The translations under genes and the position numbers were made by a program. From IMG/VR virus record IMGVR_UViG_3300031857_000639, positions 1 to 35,948 of that record: a DNA stretch of 35,948 nt; one strand, written 5' to 3'. Source of the DNA: a virus. The notes beneath the pieces were generated by a model. That model saw nothing but the letters and a program-made list of their open reading frames with translations. It searched no databases and was not told the origin of the DNA. This document shows positions 14,766-22,112 of this stretch, piece after piece. Position 1 is the stretch's first letter. Every line of letters begins with the position of its first letter.

Positions 14766-15085
14766 TAGTTTATTCCTTTGTAGTGATCCTCATCATCGTC
14801 TTCTGCATCATCAAGACCTACTTTGATATCGTTCTCTTCTTCTTTGTAGCCGTATGTCTCAAAGCCTGAGTCAGCATGAAATCCATACTTGTCTTCGACT
14901 TTAACCTTCTCTACCACGCCTGCGTAACCAGTGCTCTCAAGGAACTTAGCAAACTGATACAGCACAGGAACCCAAGTGATGTCATCATCAAACCGATGCT
15001 TTGCTTTGATAACACTTGACTGCGGCCATGAACCAGACCGGTACTCGTATTCAATATCTTCGTATGTAAATTTAAAGGTTTTCAC
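14765..15085 (-). CDS. Acidic protein of unknown function, 106 aa
   Basis: The start is GTG at 15085, placed by an AAGGAG box 5 nt upstream and a 14-nt overlap with the nuclease gene. The N-terminus is KTFKFTYEDIEYEYRSGSW, with alternating aromatic and acidic residues. The C-terminal third is extremely acidic (VGLDDAEDDDEDHYKG). I do not recognise the family. An acidic tail of this kind can mimic DNA or bind basic proteins, but this is only a reading of the charge. It sits between a nuclease and a phosphoesterase and probably works with DNA metabolism. Confidence 0.7.
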   Translation of the reverse strand: MKTFKFTYEDIEYEYRSGSWPQSSVIKAKHRFDDDITWVPVLYQFAKFLESTGYAGVVEKVKVEDKYGFHADSGFETYGYKEEENDIKVGLDDAEDDDEDHYKGIN

Positions 15086-15419
15086 TTGATCTCCTTAATA
15101 GTTCAAAAAAGTACTCCGCATCTACAACTACAAGAGGGCTGGACCGATTCTGTTTAATAACAACGACAGGTTCGTGTCCTCCTGCATTCCCTGTTGCTTG
15201 CTCGTAATAACCGTATACTGAGATAGCTGCTCTGGACTTGCATTCCAAACTGATTGGTAAGACCCGTCTGGCTGCTGGACTAAGTAGCAAGTCTTCCCCC
15301 GACACGCCCATACTAACTGAGCGTACATCGTCTGCCTCCAGGTTGAACTTGGCTAGTATTAGATCTCTTACCCACTTTTGCAGGTGTCTTCCTTTGGACT
15401 TGGCGCTGCTCGGTTTCAA
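15072..15419 (-). CDS. Putative PD-(D/E)XK-like endonuclease / Holliday junction resolvase, 115 aa
   Basis: The sequence has KGRHLQKWVRDLIL at the N-terminus, then MGVSGEDLLLSPAARRVLPISLECKSRAAI. The E-D ... E-C-K spacing fits a PD-(D/E)XK nuclease core (acidic residue in GEDL, then ECK). HEPVVVIKQNRSSPLVVVDA follows as the closing strands. I recall this gene type in podovirus replication modules annotated as endonuclease or resolvase, in the role T7 gp3 plays. The start is TTG at 15419 behind AAGGAAG; no ATG would give a complete domain. Its first 107 nt overlap the end of the preceding gene in another frame. Confidence 0.68.
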   Translation of the reverse strand: MKPSSAKSKGRHLQKWVRDLILAKFNLEADDVRSVSMGVSGEDLLLSPAARRVLPISLECKSRAAISVYGYYEQATGNAGGHEPVVVIKQNRSSPLVVVDAEYFFELLRRSSENL

Positions 15420-15669
15420 AGACCACTTCCTTTCTTACTTTAATCCACTGCTTAGGTATATGCATACGGGCGTTGCTGTTATCCATAGATACTGTGCTAG
15501 CAATGCAAATGGCATCATCTGTTTCATCAATAACCCATCCGATAGTGTGACATAAGTGAACCTCTGCTTTGACATTCTCAAGCCACTCGCAGTCTGCTAC
15601 CGCATCTACCCATTGGATGTACTGCAAAGGGCTGGTGACCAAATCTGGTTTTCTTTTCTTCTGATCCAT
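15313..15669 (-). CDS. Unknown phage protein, 118 aa, overlapping genes on both sides
   Basis: The N-terminal part (SPLQYIQWVDAVADCEWLE, then CHTIGWVIDETDDAICIAST and RMHIPKQWI) resembles a short phage protein type I recall, with a TIGW-I-E-TDD-I-IA core and a final IPK-W-I. No function is known. The ATG at 15669 lies 64 nt inside the end of the exonuclease gene. The last 107 nt run in a different frame over the start of the nuclease gene; the Arg/Gln-rich tail there looks like read-through of that frame rather than a domain. A recent loss of an earlier stop codon would explain the extended tail. Confidence 0.7.
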   Translation of the reverse strand: MDQKKRKPDLVTSPLQYIQWVDAVADCEWLENVKAEVHLCHTIGWVIDETDDAICIASTVSMDNSNARMHIPKQWIKVRKEVVFETEQRQVQRKTPAKVGKRSNTSQVQPGGRRCTLS

Positions 15670-16301
15670 AAAAGTTGTCCGTTCTCTAAAACTCGTTTCT
15701 CATCGTTGTCGTATGCTTCCAATACTGCTTTGTACATATCGGCTTCGGTGATACAGTCCTGGAGAATCTTCTCTGCCTTCTTAGGACCTACACCTTTTAG
15801 ACCAATAATATTATCAACCCTATCGCCAGTAAGGATCTGCGTATAGAAATGCTTGATAGCTTCTTGATCATTGACTAGGTACTTCTCATCCTTAATAAAA
15901 TTGTAGTGCCAACCACGAATCATGTTAAGGTCTTTGTCGATAGACATGATGACATAATCTTCAACATCTTCCATCTCATAAGCCCTAATTCCGATTGCAT
16001 CGTCAGCTTCCTGTCCTTCTATTACTTCGCAAGCCCATGCCTTATTTAGGTACTCCCTAATTAGCTCGTAGTGTTTTGGTCTAGCCTGAGTACGATTACC
16101 TTTGTAAGGCGCTGTGACTGCTATGTCCTTCCTGAAGTTGTTAGAGCCAGTAAGAAACCCTTGGTAGTCTCCTACCCAAGGCTTCATTACTAACTCTTCC
16201 ATAAACTCCGCACATCTAGCTAGGCATATCTTTTCACCAACATCCTCGGAAGCGAACCCGATTCTGTAGCAAACAATGTCAGCATCGATGAGCGCCAGCA
16301 T
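15606..16301 (-). CDS. 5'-3' exonuclease, T7 gp6 / FEN-like, 231 aa
   Basis: It removes RNA primers and degrades DNA from 5' ends during replication and recombination. The N-terminal MLALIDADIVCYRIG holds the first acidic metal ligands. GFLTGSNNFRKDIA, then PYKGNRTQARPKHYE, EGQEADDAIGI and VIMSIDKDLNMIRGW follow in the family order. The helix-hairpin-helix region is ILTGDRVDNIIGLKGVGPKK. The ATG at 16301 overlaps the upstream stop (TAATG). Its final 64 nt overlap the next gene; the last recognisable segment is GQLLWIRRKENQIW, so the residues after it may be dispensable. Confidence 0.9.
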   Translation of the reverse strand: MLALIDADIVCYRIGFASEDVGEKICLARCAEFMEELVMKPWVGDYQGFLTGSNNFRKDIAVTAPYKGNRTQARPKHYELIREYLNKAWACEVIEGQEADDAIGIRAYEMEDVEDYVIMSIDKDLNMIRGWHYNFIKDEKYLVNDQEAIKHFYTQILTGDRVDNIIGLKGVGPKKAEKILQDCITEADMYKAVLEAYDNDEKRVLENGQLLWIRRKENQIWSPALCSTSNG

Positions 16302-16528
16302 TACTTCTTCAGGAATGAGGCCATTGTTTCGAGTGCCTGCGCTGCCTGCTTCTTGCTGCTGAACTCATTGTCATTAATGGTGACAGAGCCATCAGCAGAG
16401 ACAGAGAAACGAAACACATCGTCCCAACCAAGGCCAGACTTCAGTCCAGGTGTCGAGACTTCAAATACAGACTCCACAGGAGACACACTAAAACTAAATC
16501 CTGGTTGTAGTTTCTTGTCAGTAGGCAT
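16301..16528 (-). CDS. Unknown protein, 75 aa, between SSB and exonuclease
   Basis: The ATG at 16528 (MPTDKKLQPGFSFSVSP) is preceded by AAAGGATCTAAG, a good ribosome-binding site. The longer open frame upstream runs across the next small gene and is rejected as the start. The product has a beta-rich middle (SVFEVSTPGLKSGLGWDDVF, then FRFSVSADGSVTIND) and a C-terminal helix ending LETMASFLKK. I do not recognise the family. It lies one base after the 53-aa gene stop and overlaps the exonuclease start, so it is part of the replication operon behind the 17143 promoter. Confidence 0.75.
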   Translation of the reverse strand: MPTDKKLQPGFSFSVSPVESVFEVSTPGLKSGLGWDDVFRFSVSADGSVTINDNEFSSKKQAAQALETMASFLKK

Positions 16529-16529
16529 C

Positions 16530-16691
16530 TTAGATCCTTTCAATCGCATAACCGAGTTGTCCGATGTTACGGCCCAGATTACGGGTTGTGAGATAACGGC
16601 GCAGAGCATTACGAGCCAAGTCGTAGGTCTTGAAACCTTTTGCAAACTGCTTCAGAGAAACCTTACGATTATTCAGCTTTACAATGTACAT
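16530..16691 (-). CDS. Small basic protein, 53 aa, downstream of SSB
   Basis: The frame runs from ATG 16691, 5 nt behind a perfect AAGGAG box, to TAA 16530-16532, one base before the next ATG. The product is basic (MYIVKLNNRKVSLKQFAKG, then LARNALRRYLTTRNLGRNIG) and reads as a short strand followed by two helices. That could be a small DNA- or RNA-binding protein, but I do not recognise it. The strong ribosome-binding site and tight spacing to SSB on one side and the 75-aa gene on the other make it a convincing gene. Confidence 0.8.
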   Translation of the reverse strand: MYIVKLNNRKVSLKQFAKGFKTYDLARNALRRYLTTRNLGRNIGQLGYAIERI

Positions 16692-16706
16692 ACAAACTCC
16701 TTTCAA

Positions 16707-17111
16707 TTAAAGAACATCATCGGTGGTTACTGCTTCCGGCTCGTACAGCTTCAGATCAGTGACGATCAGTTTGCTAATACCAGCACCATAGCCCGTCTTA
16801 CCTTGATACTTATACTCATACCGCTTAATCAGGGCTATCCCTTTAGAACCATTACCTACTTTACCTTTGATCTCGTTACCATCCTGATCTACTGCTGTGA
16901 TAGGATAGTTAAAAGACTTAGCGGTTACATAGTGGCCCTTCTCAGGTTTGTCTGCTTTGTTCATCACAGGAATTTCCATAGACTTCAAAGCATCTATTGC
17001 ACCTTTGGTCAGGTTACAGAGATCTACTTGATACTTCCCTGACATCTTGTTAGGTGTGTCAAGGAAAGCCCACATAATATCTGCCTGAACCTTCAGTGGT
17101 TTTGATTCCAT
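16707..17111 (-). CDS. Putative single-stranded DNA-binding protein, 134 aa
   Basis: It likely coats ssDNA at the phage replication fork. The features are short strands with KGHYVTAKSFNYPITAVDQDG, KVGNGSKGIALIKRYEYKYQ and ISKLIVTDLKLYEPE. This is the layout of short OB-fold proteins that I know as phage SSBs (DUF2815 / T7 gp2.5-like). The end is moderately acidic (TTDDVL). It is the first gene behind a perfect sigma-70 promoter at 17143-17170, with an AAAAGGAG box before the ATG, so high expression is expected, as suits an SSB. Being next to the DNA polymerase and exonuclease supports the role. Confidence 0.72.
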   Translation of the reverse strand: MESKPLKVQADIMWAFLDTPNKMSGKYQVDLCNLTKGAIDALKSMEIPVMNKADKPEKGHYVTAKSFNYPITAVDQDGNEIKGKVGNGSKGIALIKRYEYKYQGKTGYGAGISKLIVTDLKLYEPEAVTTDDVL

Positions 17112-17142
17112 TTACTTCTCCTTTTCAAATGACTACAATAAT

Positions 17143-17170
17143 ATTATAACACATTAATGCAACTTGTCAA
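17143..17170 (-). promoter_or_regulatory. Perfect sigma-70 promoter for the SSB-exonuclease genes
   Basis: Reading leftward, TTGACA (17170-17165) and TATAAT (17148-17143) are separated by 16 nt, and the -10 is preceded by TGT (extended -10). The -35 lies within the final codons of the 69-aa gene. The SSB ATG is 32 nt downstream of the -10. Confidence 0.8.
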
Positions 17171-17363
17171 CATCTGTTGGATTGATTTTCATATCGTGAA
17201 ACAGAGCCATCATAAAGGCTGTAGTGAAGATAGACTTTAGGTCTTCCATGTCCTTAACACTGGTCTTCATGTTGATTGTTCTGTCCTTCTTTATGCAAAG
17301 GAAGACTACATCCTCCATATCATTCCAGAACTCGTCCTCTTTGTCTAGTGGGTTTGCGCCCAT
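17154..17363 (-). CDS. Unknown protein, 69 aa, between DNA polymerase and SSB
   Basis: The ATG at 17363 overlaps the DNA polymerase stop by 19 nt and follows AAAGGGAAAAC. The product is acidic at the start (LDKEDEFWNDMEDVVFLC), has a SVKDMEDLKSIFTTAFMMAL helix and ends DVDKLH. I do not recognise the family. Its last codons contain the -35 element of the SSB promoter, so its end and the promoter constrain each other. The overlap and ribosome-binding site support it being real. Confidence 0.7.
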   Translation of the reverse strand: MGANPLDKEDEFWNDMEDVVFLCIKKDRTINMKTSVKDMEDLKSIFTTAFMMALFHDMKINPTDVDKLH

Positions 17364-18985
17364 GTTTTCCCTTTCTTGTATTCACCATCTAAAGGACACC
17401 GCATCTTCAGCACTTGTCCAGCTTCTTTGATACTCTGCACTGCTATGTCTCCTACTAAGTCTGCATCCTCCTCGCTGCATTCAATCTGCCATTCATCGTG
17501 GACATTCGCCACAAAGTTAGCATTCAGTTTAAGTAACCTAATCTTCTTGTCCAAGAGGACCAGGGCCTGCTTCATAACTATCGCACCAGCACTCTGTAGT
17601 AGCGTGTTAAGTGCTGCGTGTGCGGAACGAATCTGTAACTGCCTACCGTCAAGACCTTGTAGCGTCCCTTTCTCTGATAAGCGTTCAACCTTTTCTCGAA
17701 GTGCTTTGAGAGCTGGAGTGTTCCGAAGAAAAGTATCGATGAGTTTCTTACCATCTGCTGCTGAACCACCAACAATTTTCCCGATCTTGGCGGGACCTGC
17801 CCCGTATAGTAGAGCGTAGATGAATGTCTTCGCTTGCGCCCTAGTCTGCAAACCTGCTGCATTTTGGTTCTTGGTGTGGATATCACCTTCAACGATTTCT
17901 TTAGCATACTGCTCATCTCTCATGTAGTGTGCAAGCATTCTCAACTCTAAGCTGGATGCATCAGCACCAACCAAGACTTTACCATCATCCACTGTCCAGC
18001 AGTCTCTGCACTCGTGGCCCCAAGGACTAGAACTGCTAGGGACCTGAGCCATGTTCGGGCTGTGGTGCGTCATTCTACCTGTGACTGCTCCGTTGGTGAT
18101 GACCTTACCGTGAACCCGTCTGTCTTCAGATAGATGCTCAAGCCAGGATTCAACCTGAGCCACCCGTTTCTGAATGAGCAGGTACTCGGCAATAAGTTTT
18201 GCTTCTGGTATATCAACTCCGTCCAAGACTGAATCATCGACAACCACCTGTCCTTTCTCAGTGAACTTCTCAGGCTTCCAACCAAGAGCCATCAGGCGCT
18301 TTGCAATCTGCTGCCTAGACCCTGGGTTGAACACTTCGACATCATCCTTTAACTGCTTACCAGTTTTCTCGCTAAACCTTTGAGTGACAATCGGTGTGAA
18401 TATGGTTTGTAGTTCCTCCTCAATGTCTGACAGCCTACGCTTCCATTGACCAAGCAGGCACTGGGCCTTAACCGTATCCAACTTGAACCCATGCCTCTCC
18501 TGCCTTGCTACGATACCTGCTACCTCGTGTTCTAACTGGATAGACTGCTGACTAAATTCACTCAGTTCCTTGAGCAAATAGTGGTACAGTTCTCCGCAGA
18601 TAGTCACATCCTCTTTACAGTACTCAACCATTTCGGTTGTTAAACCTCCATCGAAATCTTCGTACTCCTTCTTGGTTCTTCCTACTAGACTTGCTAGGCT
18701 CCCAAGGCTGTGCCCCTTGTCTCTTGTCGGATTTGATAGTCTTGACATAACCAGTGTGTCCCGCACCTGGGACATTGTTATCGAGGTCTTCCAATGTTTG
18801 TTCAATATCGGAAAGTCGAAGCTGATCCCGTTGTGTCCCACTATCAATGTTGCTTTCTTGATAAACTCTCTGAAGTTTTCTGCTTCCGTCCATGACTTAA
18901 CTTCCTTTGTGTCTAAATCGTATGTGCAGCAGCACCAAATAATGTTGTGTGCCTTGTTTGTTTCAATGTCAAGAGCGATCCTCAT
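17345..18985 (-). CDS. DNA polymerase, family A (T7 gp5-like), 546 aa
   Basis: It is the replicative polymerase with proofreading. The N-terminal 3'-5' exonuclease domain shows ALDIET (the D-x-E metal ligands), LIVGHNGISFDFPIL and EYCKEDV. The polymerase domain shows VGADASSLELRMLAHYM (motif A), RAQAKTFIYALLYGAG (motif B) and ANVHDEWQIEC (motif C). The total is shorter than T7 gp5 (about 704 aa), and I do not see a thioredoxin-binding insertion. The ATG at 18985 has a GGA box 8 nt upstream; an in-frame ATG at 19000 has none. It overlaps the FkbM gene by 17 nt. Confidence 0.95.
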   Translation of the reverse strand: MRIALDIETNKAHNIIWCCCTYDLDTKEVKSWTEAENFREFIKKATLIVGHNGISFDFPILNKHWKTSITMSQVRDTLVMSRLSNPTRDKGHSLGSLASLVGRTKKEYEDFDGGLTTEMVEYCKEDVTICGELYHYLLKELSEFSQQSIQLEHEVAGIVARQERHGFKLDTVKAQCLLGQWKRRLSDIEEELQTIFTPIVTQRFSEKTGKQLKDDVEVFNPGSRQQIAKRLMALGWKPEKFTEKGQVVVDDSVLDGVDIPEAKLIAEYLLIQKRVAQVESWLEHLSEDRRVHGKVITNGAVTGRMTHHSPNMAQVPSSSSPWGHECRDCWTVDDGKVLVGADASSLELRMLAHYMRDEQYAKEIVEGDIHTKNQNAAGLQTRAQAKTFIYALLYGAGPAKIGKIVGGSAADGKKLIDTFLRNTPALKALREKVERLSEKGTLQGLDGRQLQIRSAHAALNTLLQSAGAIVMKQALVLLDKKIRLLKLNANFVANVHDEWQIECSEEDADLVGDIAVQSIKEAGQVLKMRCPLDGEYKKGKTWAQTH

Positions 18986-19604
18986 ATATGTAGATTCCAT
19001 TAGCTACTGTGTTAAATATTTTATCATATCCTAGGCGTTTTAGCAAGTCATCGAACATCATTTCCTTGCCGTGATTCTCTACACATACAACCTTTGGCTT
19101 GCGCCATACAAGGGAGTGTGCTAACACATCGTAGTCTAAGCCCTCAATGTCGATAGATAGAAAGTCTGGTGTCCCGAATTGTATAAAGAGAGACTCAAGA
19201 GAGATAACTGGGACAGACTTCTGCTCGGTGATCTTAAACTCTGGATGCTCTGCTACAAACCTTTCCACCACTGACCTATCAAAGCTATTCCTGCCTGAGT
19301 ACTGATCAATCATGTAAAAGGTCATCTCTCCAGTGATAGTACCCACACCAACATTAAGGATATTATCCTCTGGCCTAGCTTCTTCAAATGCTTTTATGTG
19401 ATTAGGGTTAGCTTCGATGCAAACACCCCGCCAGCCTCGGTCATACAGCAGAGCAGTGTTGCTGATGTTGTGCGGATGGTGTGCTCCTACATCGAAGTAT
19501 TTACCTTTCTTAATACCAAGGCGGTGGAACACATTTAGCAAAACTAGATCCTCACCAAACTGTGAGTAAGTCTTATCACCAAAGAACTGATCAGGATGAC
19601 TCAT
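18969..19604 (-). CDS. FkbM-family methyltransferase, 211 aa
   Basis: It is an SAM-dependent methyltransferase. YFDVGAHHPHNISNT is motif I for SAM binding. GWRGVCIEANPNHIKAFEE holds the acidic ribose ligand, and PDFLSIDIEGLDYDVLAHS is the FkbM signature segment. Members usually O-methylate small molecules, sugars or peptides; the target here is unknown. It starts inside the end of the 39-aa gene behind GAGGAAGAT and overlaps the polymerase start, so it is embedded in the replisome operon between primase-helicase and polymerase. That is an unusual place for this family. It may be an auxiliary gene that alters host surface or phage glycans. Confidence 0.88.
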   Translation of the reverse strand: MSHPDQFFGDKTYSQFGEDLVLLNVFHRLGIKKGKYFDVGAHHPHNISNTALLYDRGWRGVCIEANPNHIKAFEEARPEDNILNVGVGTITGEMTFYMIDQYSGRNSFDRSVVERFVAEHPEFKITEQKSVPVISLESLFIQFGTPDFLSIDIEGLDYDVLAHSLVWRKPKVVCVENHGKEMMFDDLLKRLGYDKIFNTVANGIYIYEDRS

Positions 19605-19710
19605 CAGTATCTTCCTCTTCCTCTATTTCCTCTTCATACTTCTCAGGATACAAATCAAATCCAATCATATCTTCGTAATCATCACCATGCAAAAAGTCAT
19701 CTTCGTTCAT
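19591..19710 (-). CDS. Very acidic small protein, 39 aa
   Basis: The ATG at 19710 overlaps the upstream stop (ATGA), and TGA at 19591-19593 lies 14 nt inside the FkbM gene. The product (MNEDDFLHGDDYEDMIGF, ending KYEEEIEEEEDTDESS) is almost entirely acidic. No family is recognised. The junctions on both sides are of the coupled type used throughout this block, which is the main evidence. Such a peptide could act as a DNA mimic, but it may equally be a translational spacer with a purine-rich ribosome-binding tract for FkbM. Confidence 0.6.
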   Translation of the reverse strand: MNEDDFLHGDDYEDMIGFDLYPEKYEEEIEEEEDTDESS

Positions 19711-19967
19711 GAGTTCTTCTCCTTTAGTTTGGCTTCGATGGCGTTTCCAACACAAACCATGTATTCACCCCGGTAAGTGGTGATTTGACCTACGACTTCT
19801 ATAATTTCCTCATCCGTCAGCCCAACCCATTCGCGTTCAGGATGCGCTAGTCGGTCACGCAGGGCTTTGCGTTCCTCTGCAAACTCTCCTTTGTAAAGCC
19901 CGTTAGTGCCGCTTTCAAATGACTCCATAGCATCCAACGCCATCTGCATTAGTTCACGGTCTGTCAT
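19707..19967 (-). CDS. Small conserved phage protein, 86 aa
   Basis: The ATG overlaps the primase-helicase stop (ATGA). The pattern MTDRELMQMALDAMESFESG, then HPEREWVGLTDEEIIEVVGQ is one I recall from many phages and prophages of proteobacteria, always without a known function. The protein is helical and mildly acidic, with a Lys-rich end (KLKEKNS). It is the first of two small genes between the primase-helicase and the FkbM gene, probably co-translated with both. Confidence 0.75.
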   Translation of the reverse strand: MTDRELMQMALDAMESFESGTNGLYKGEFAEERKALRDRLAHPEREWVGLTDEEIIEVVGQITTYRGEYMVCVGNAIEAKLKEKNS

Positions 19968-21550
19968 AGTGATGTATCCTCAAATGTTTCTGTCATGCGT
20001 CCACTGATCCGATCATAGTAGAGACTACAGGCAGGGCCAGTCAAACCACTGAAGCGATTCTTCAGCACTCTAACCCTGGTGGTGTGACGCTCTTTAAGGT
20101 CCTCAGACTGTCCGTTACGCTCCAGACCTAGCACCATATCAGATAGCTGACCAATCGATCCTGAGCCTCGTAATGCGCTCAGACTAGTGGCTGCACCTTC
20201 CTCGTGTCCCTTACCATCAGGCCGCTTCAGATGAGAGACACAGAACAAGGCAATGCCTGTCTCCTGCACGATCATCCGTAGCTTGGTCATAATTTCGTCT
20301 AGTGCCTTTCTCTCATCGCCGTTGTCTTGAGCAGAAACAACAATAGAAACGTGATCAAGAAAAATATACTGGCACTCAAGAGCTTTTGCCATATAGCGAA
20401 CTCGGTTAATAATATTGTCAATAGCAGTAGACCCGAAGTGATCAAATAGAAAAACCCTGCCAGTGCCAAGAGTGTTATTAAATGCGTCTCGTAGTTCTTC
20501 ATCGGTAACCTCTGTGTCTGGTAAGTGTAGCGGCTTATTCGCTGATAGACTCATAATGCTCTTGGCTGTGCGTTTAACTGATTCCTCTAGGAACATCAGA
20601 CCAATGTTCTCATCCGTGTTTTGCAGGATGTGATACACAATCTCGCGCAGGAATTGTGACTTACCCAGGCCAGAGCCAGCAGTGATTGTCACTAGCTCGC
20701 CTTCTCGCACACCATAGGTAAGATCATTCAGACCAGTGAAAGGATATTGAACTTTAGCTCTCTCGACAGGCTGATTGACAAGTTCCCACAGTCCAGCACC
20801 ATCAATGATTCCATCAGGCGTGAATCGTTCTGCTCTCCACCATGCATCTATGAACTCTTTGTCTTTTGAGTCTTGGGAGTATTCGCAGGCATCTTTGTAG
20901 TCTTTGGTTCCTTTAAATATCTTGGCTTTAGTTCCAATGATTTCAGCCACCTGACTAGCAGCAGTTCGGCCTGCGTCATCGTTGTCAAAGCAGATGACAA
21001 CATTCTCGAATGAGTCGATCCACTCATAATTCGTCTTGATATCTTGTGCTGCATTACCTGCGCCATTCCTAACAGAAACCACAGGATACTTAGAACCAAG
21101 CATCTGATACGCCGCCGCAGCATCAAACTCGCCTTCGCAAATCGTGACATACTTGCCTCCCTTGGCAAACAATTGCTGACCAAACAGAGCACCTTTCTGC
21201 CAGTCACCTTCGACACTGAAACGCTTATCGGATACATTGCGCTTCTTAAACGCTACAAGAGTATCGCCAGAGTAGTAAGGAAAATAGTAGCTATTGTCTT
21301 TAACGCCAATCCCATATGATAAGCAAGTGTCACGAGTTAGTTTCCTTTCTACGACAGACTGATAGGTCAGTTCATGGACATTGGTCAATTTAGTGCTCAC
21401 CTTCGTTAGTGTTTGAGTAGGTTCTTCATCACGCTTAAACCTAGTAGCTTTACCACAACTGAAACACCTGCTACCCCAATCGTAATAGGTCAGTGCATCG
21501 GAACTATTGCAATCAGGACAGGGCTGGTGTGCTTTTAGCTGCTCACCCAT
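19964..21550 (-). CDS. DNA primase-helicase, T7 gp4-like, 528 aa
   Basis: One protein unwinds DNA and makes RNA primers. The N-terminal zinc site is C11, C14, C29 and C32 (CPDC...CFSC). The TOPRIM part has VTICEGEFDAAAAYQ and VVICFDNDDAGRTAAS. The DnaB/RecA-type helicase part has the Walker A loop TAGSGLGKSQFL, the Walker B region CQYIFLDHVSIV, and SHLKRPDGKGHEEG with RGSGSIGQLSDMV. The length and order match T7 gp4. The ATG at 21550 overlaps the oxygenase gene by 8 nt behind GGAGAAATGA. Confidence 0.95.
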   Translation of the reverse strand: MGEQLKAHQPCPDCNSSDALTYYDWGSRCFSCGKATRFKRDEEPTQTLTKVSTKLTNVHELTYQSVVERKLTRDTCLSYGIGVKDNSYYFPYYSGDTLVAFKKRNVSDKRFSVEGDWQKGALFGQQLFAKGGKYVTICEGEFDAAAAYQMLGSKYPVVSVRNGAGNAAQDIKTNYEWIDSFENVVICFDNDDAGRTAASQVAEIIGTKAKIFKGTKDYKDACEYSQDSKDKEFIDAWWRAERFTPDGIIDGAGLWELVNQPVERAKVQYPFTGLNDLTYGVREGELVTITAGSGLGKSQFLREIVYHILQNTDENIGLMFLEESVKRTAKSIMSLSANKPLHLPDTEVTDEELRDAFNNTLGTGRVFLFDHFGSTAIDNIINRVRYMAKALECQYIFLDHVSIVVSAQDNGDERKALDEIMTKLRMIVQETGIALFCVSHLKRPDGKGHEEGAATSLSALRGSGSIGQLSDMVLGLERNGQSEDLKERHTTRVRVLKNRFSGLTGPACSLYYDRISGRMTETFEDTSL

Positions 21551-22112
21551 TCATTTCTCCTATGTTATAAACATTTAAATTTACTACGCAGCGGAATTCA
21601 GACTTACTCGGTAGCTGACCAGAATGCAGGACAGAACTATCAAAGTAAACCAATCTGCCTTTCTTAGGACTAACTCTAGCCTTCTGCTTTAATACACCTA
21701 CTCCAGGCTTATCAAAGAAGATTGTATCTCCGTCTGAATCATTCATGTAGTAGATTGCAGAAACACCACCATGATGCATATGATCGACATGAGCACCTGA
21801 GTAAGTCCCTTCATAGCCTTTGAGAGGAAAAGTAATGTTAGCCTTTGCTCTCTGAATGGGCTTATTGATTCCTGTTCTCTTAATAAACTGATACCACAAG
21901 ATAACAAAGTGATCCCAACTAGGATTAGGGACACCATCTGCAACAAAAGTGTGAGTCAACTGTAACGAGTCCTTGGTGTTTGCATCAGACACTGTATCAG
22001 ATTCTGCTACTGTTTTCTCGTTTAAGAAAAAAGGTAACCTAGCATCAGTGACATAATCAAGTAACTTATCTTGAATGTCCTGATCAACAAAGTCATCTAA
22101 GACAGTAATCAC
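21543..22112 (-). CDS. 2-oxoglutarate/Fe(II)-dependent oxygenase, 189 aa
   Basis: It is a non-heme iron hydroxylase. The iron triad is visible: H108 and D110 in YSGAHVDHMHHGG, and H163 in DSSVLHSGQLPS; R174 in EFRCVVNLNV is placed to bind 2-oxoglutarate. The fold resembles prolyl-4-hydroxylase-type (P4Hc/PKHD) enzymes that phages often carry. The substrate is not shown by the sequence. The start is GTG at 22112 behind AAAGG, overlapping the 52-aa gene as GTGA. It lies immediately before the primase-helicase. Targets could include nucleobases, host proteins or the phage's own collagen-like fibre. Confidence 0.88.
   Translation of the reverse strand: MITVLDDFVDQDIQDKLLDYVTDARLPFFLNEKTVAESDTVSDANTKDSLQLTHTFVADGVPNPSWDHFVILWYQFIKRTGINKPIQRAKANITFPLKGYEGTYSGAHVDHMHHGGVSAIYYMNDSDGDTIFFDKPGVGVLKQKARVSPKKGRLVYFDSSVLHSGQLPSKSEFRCVVNLNVYNIGEMNG

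Noticed and set aside
16529-16645. N-terminal extension of the 75-aa gene
   Set aside because: The extension lies over the well-supported 53-aa gene in another frame, and the ATG at 16528 has its own AAAGGA box.
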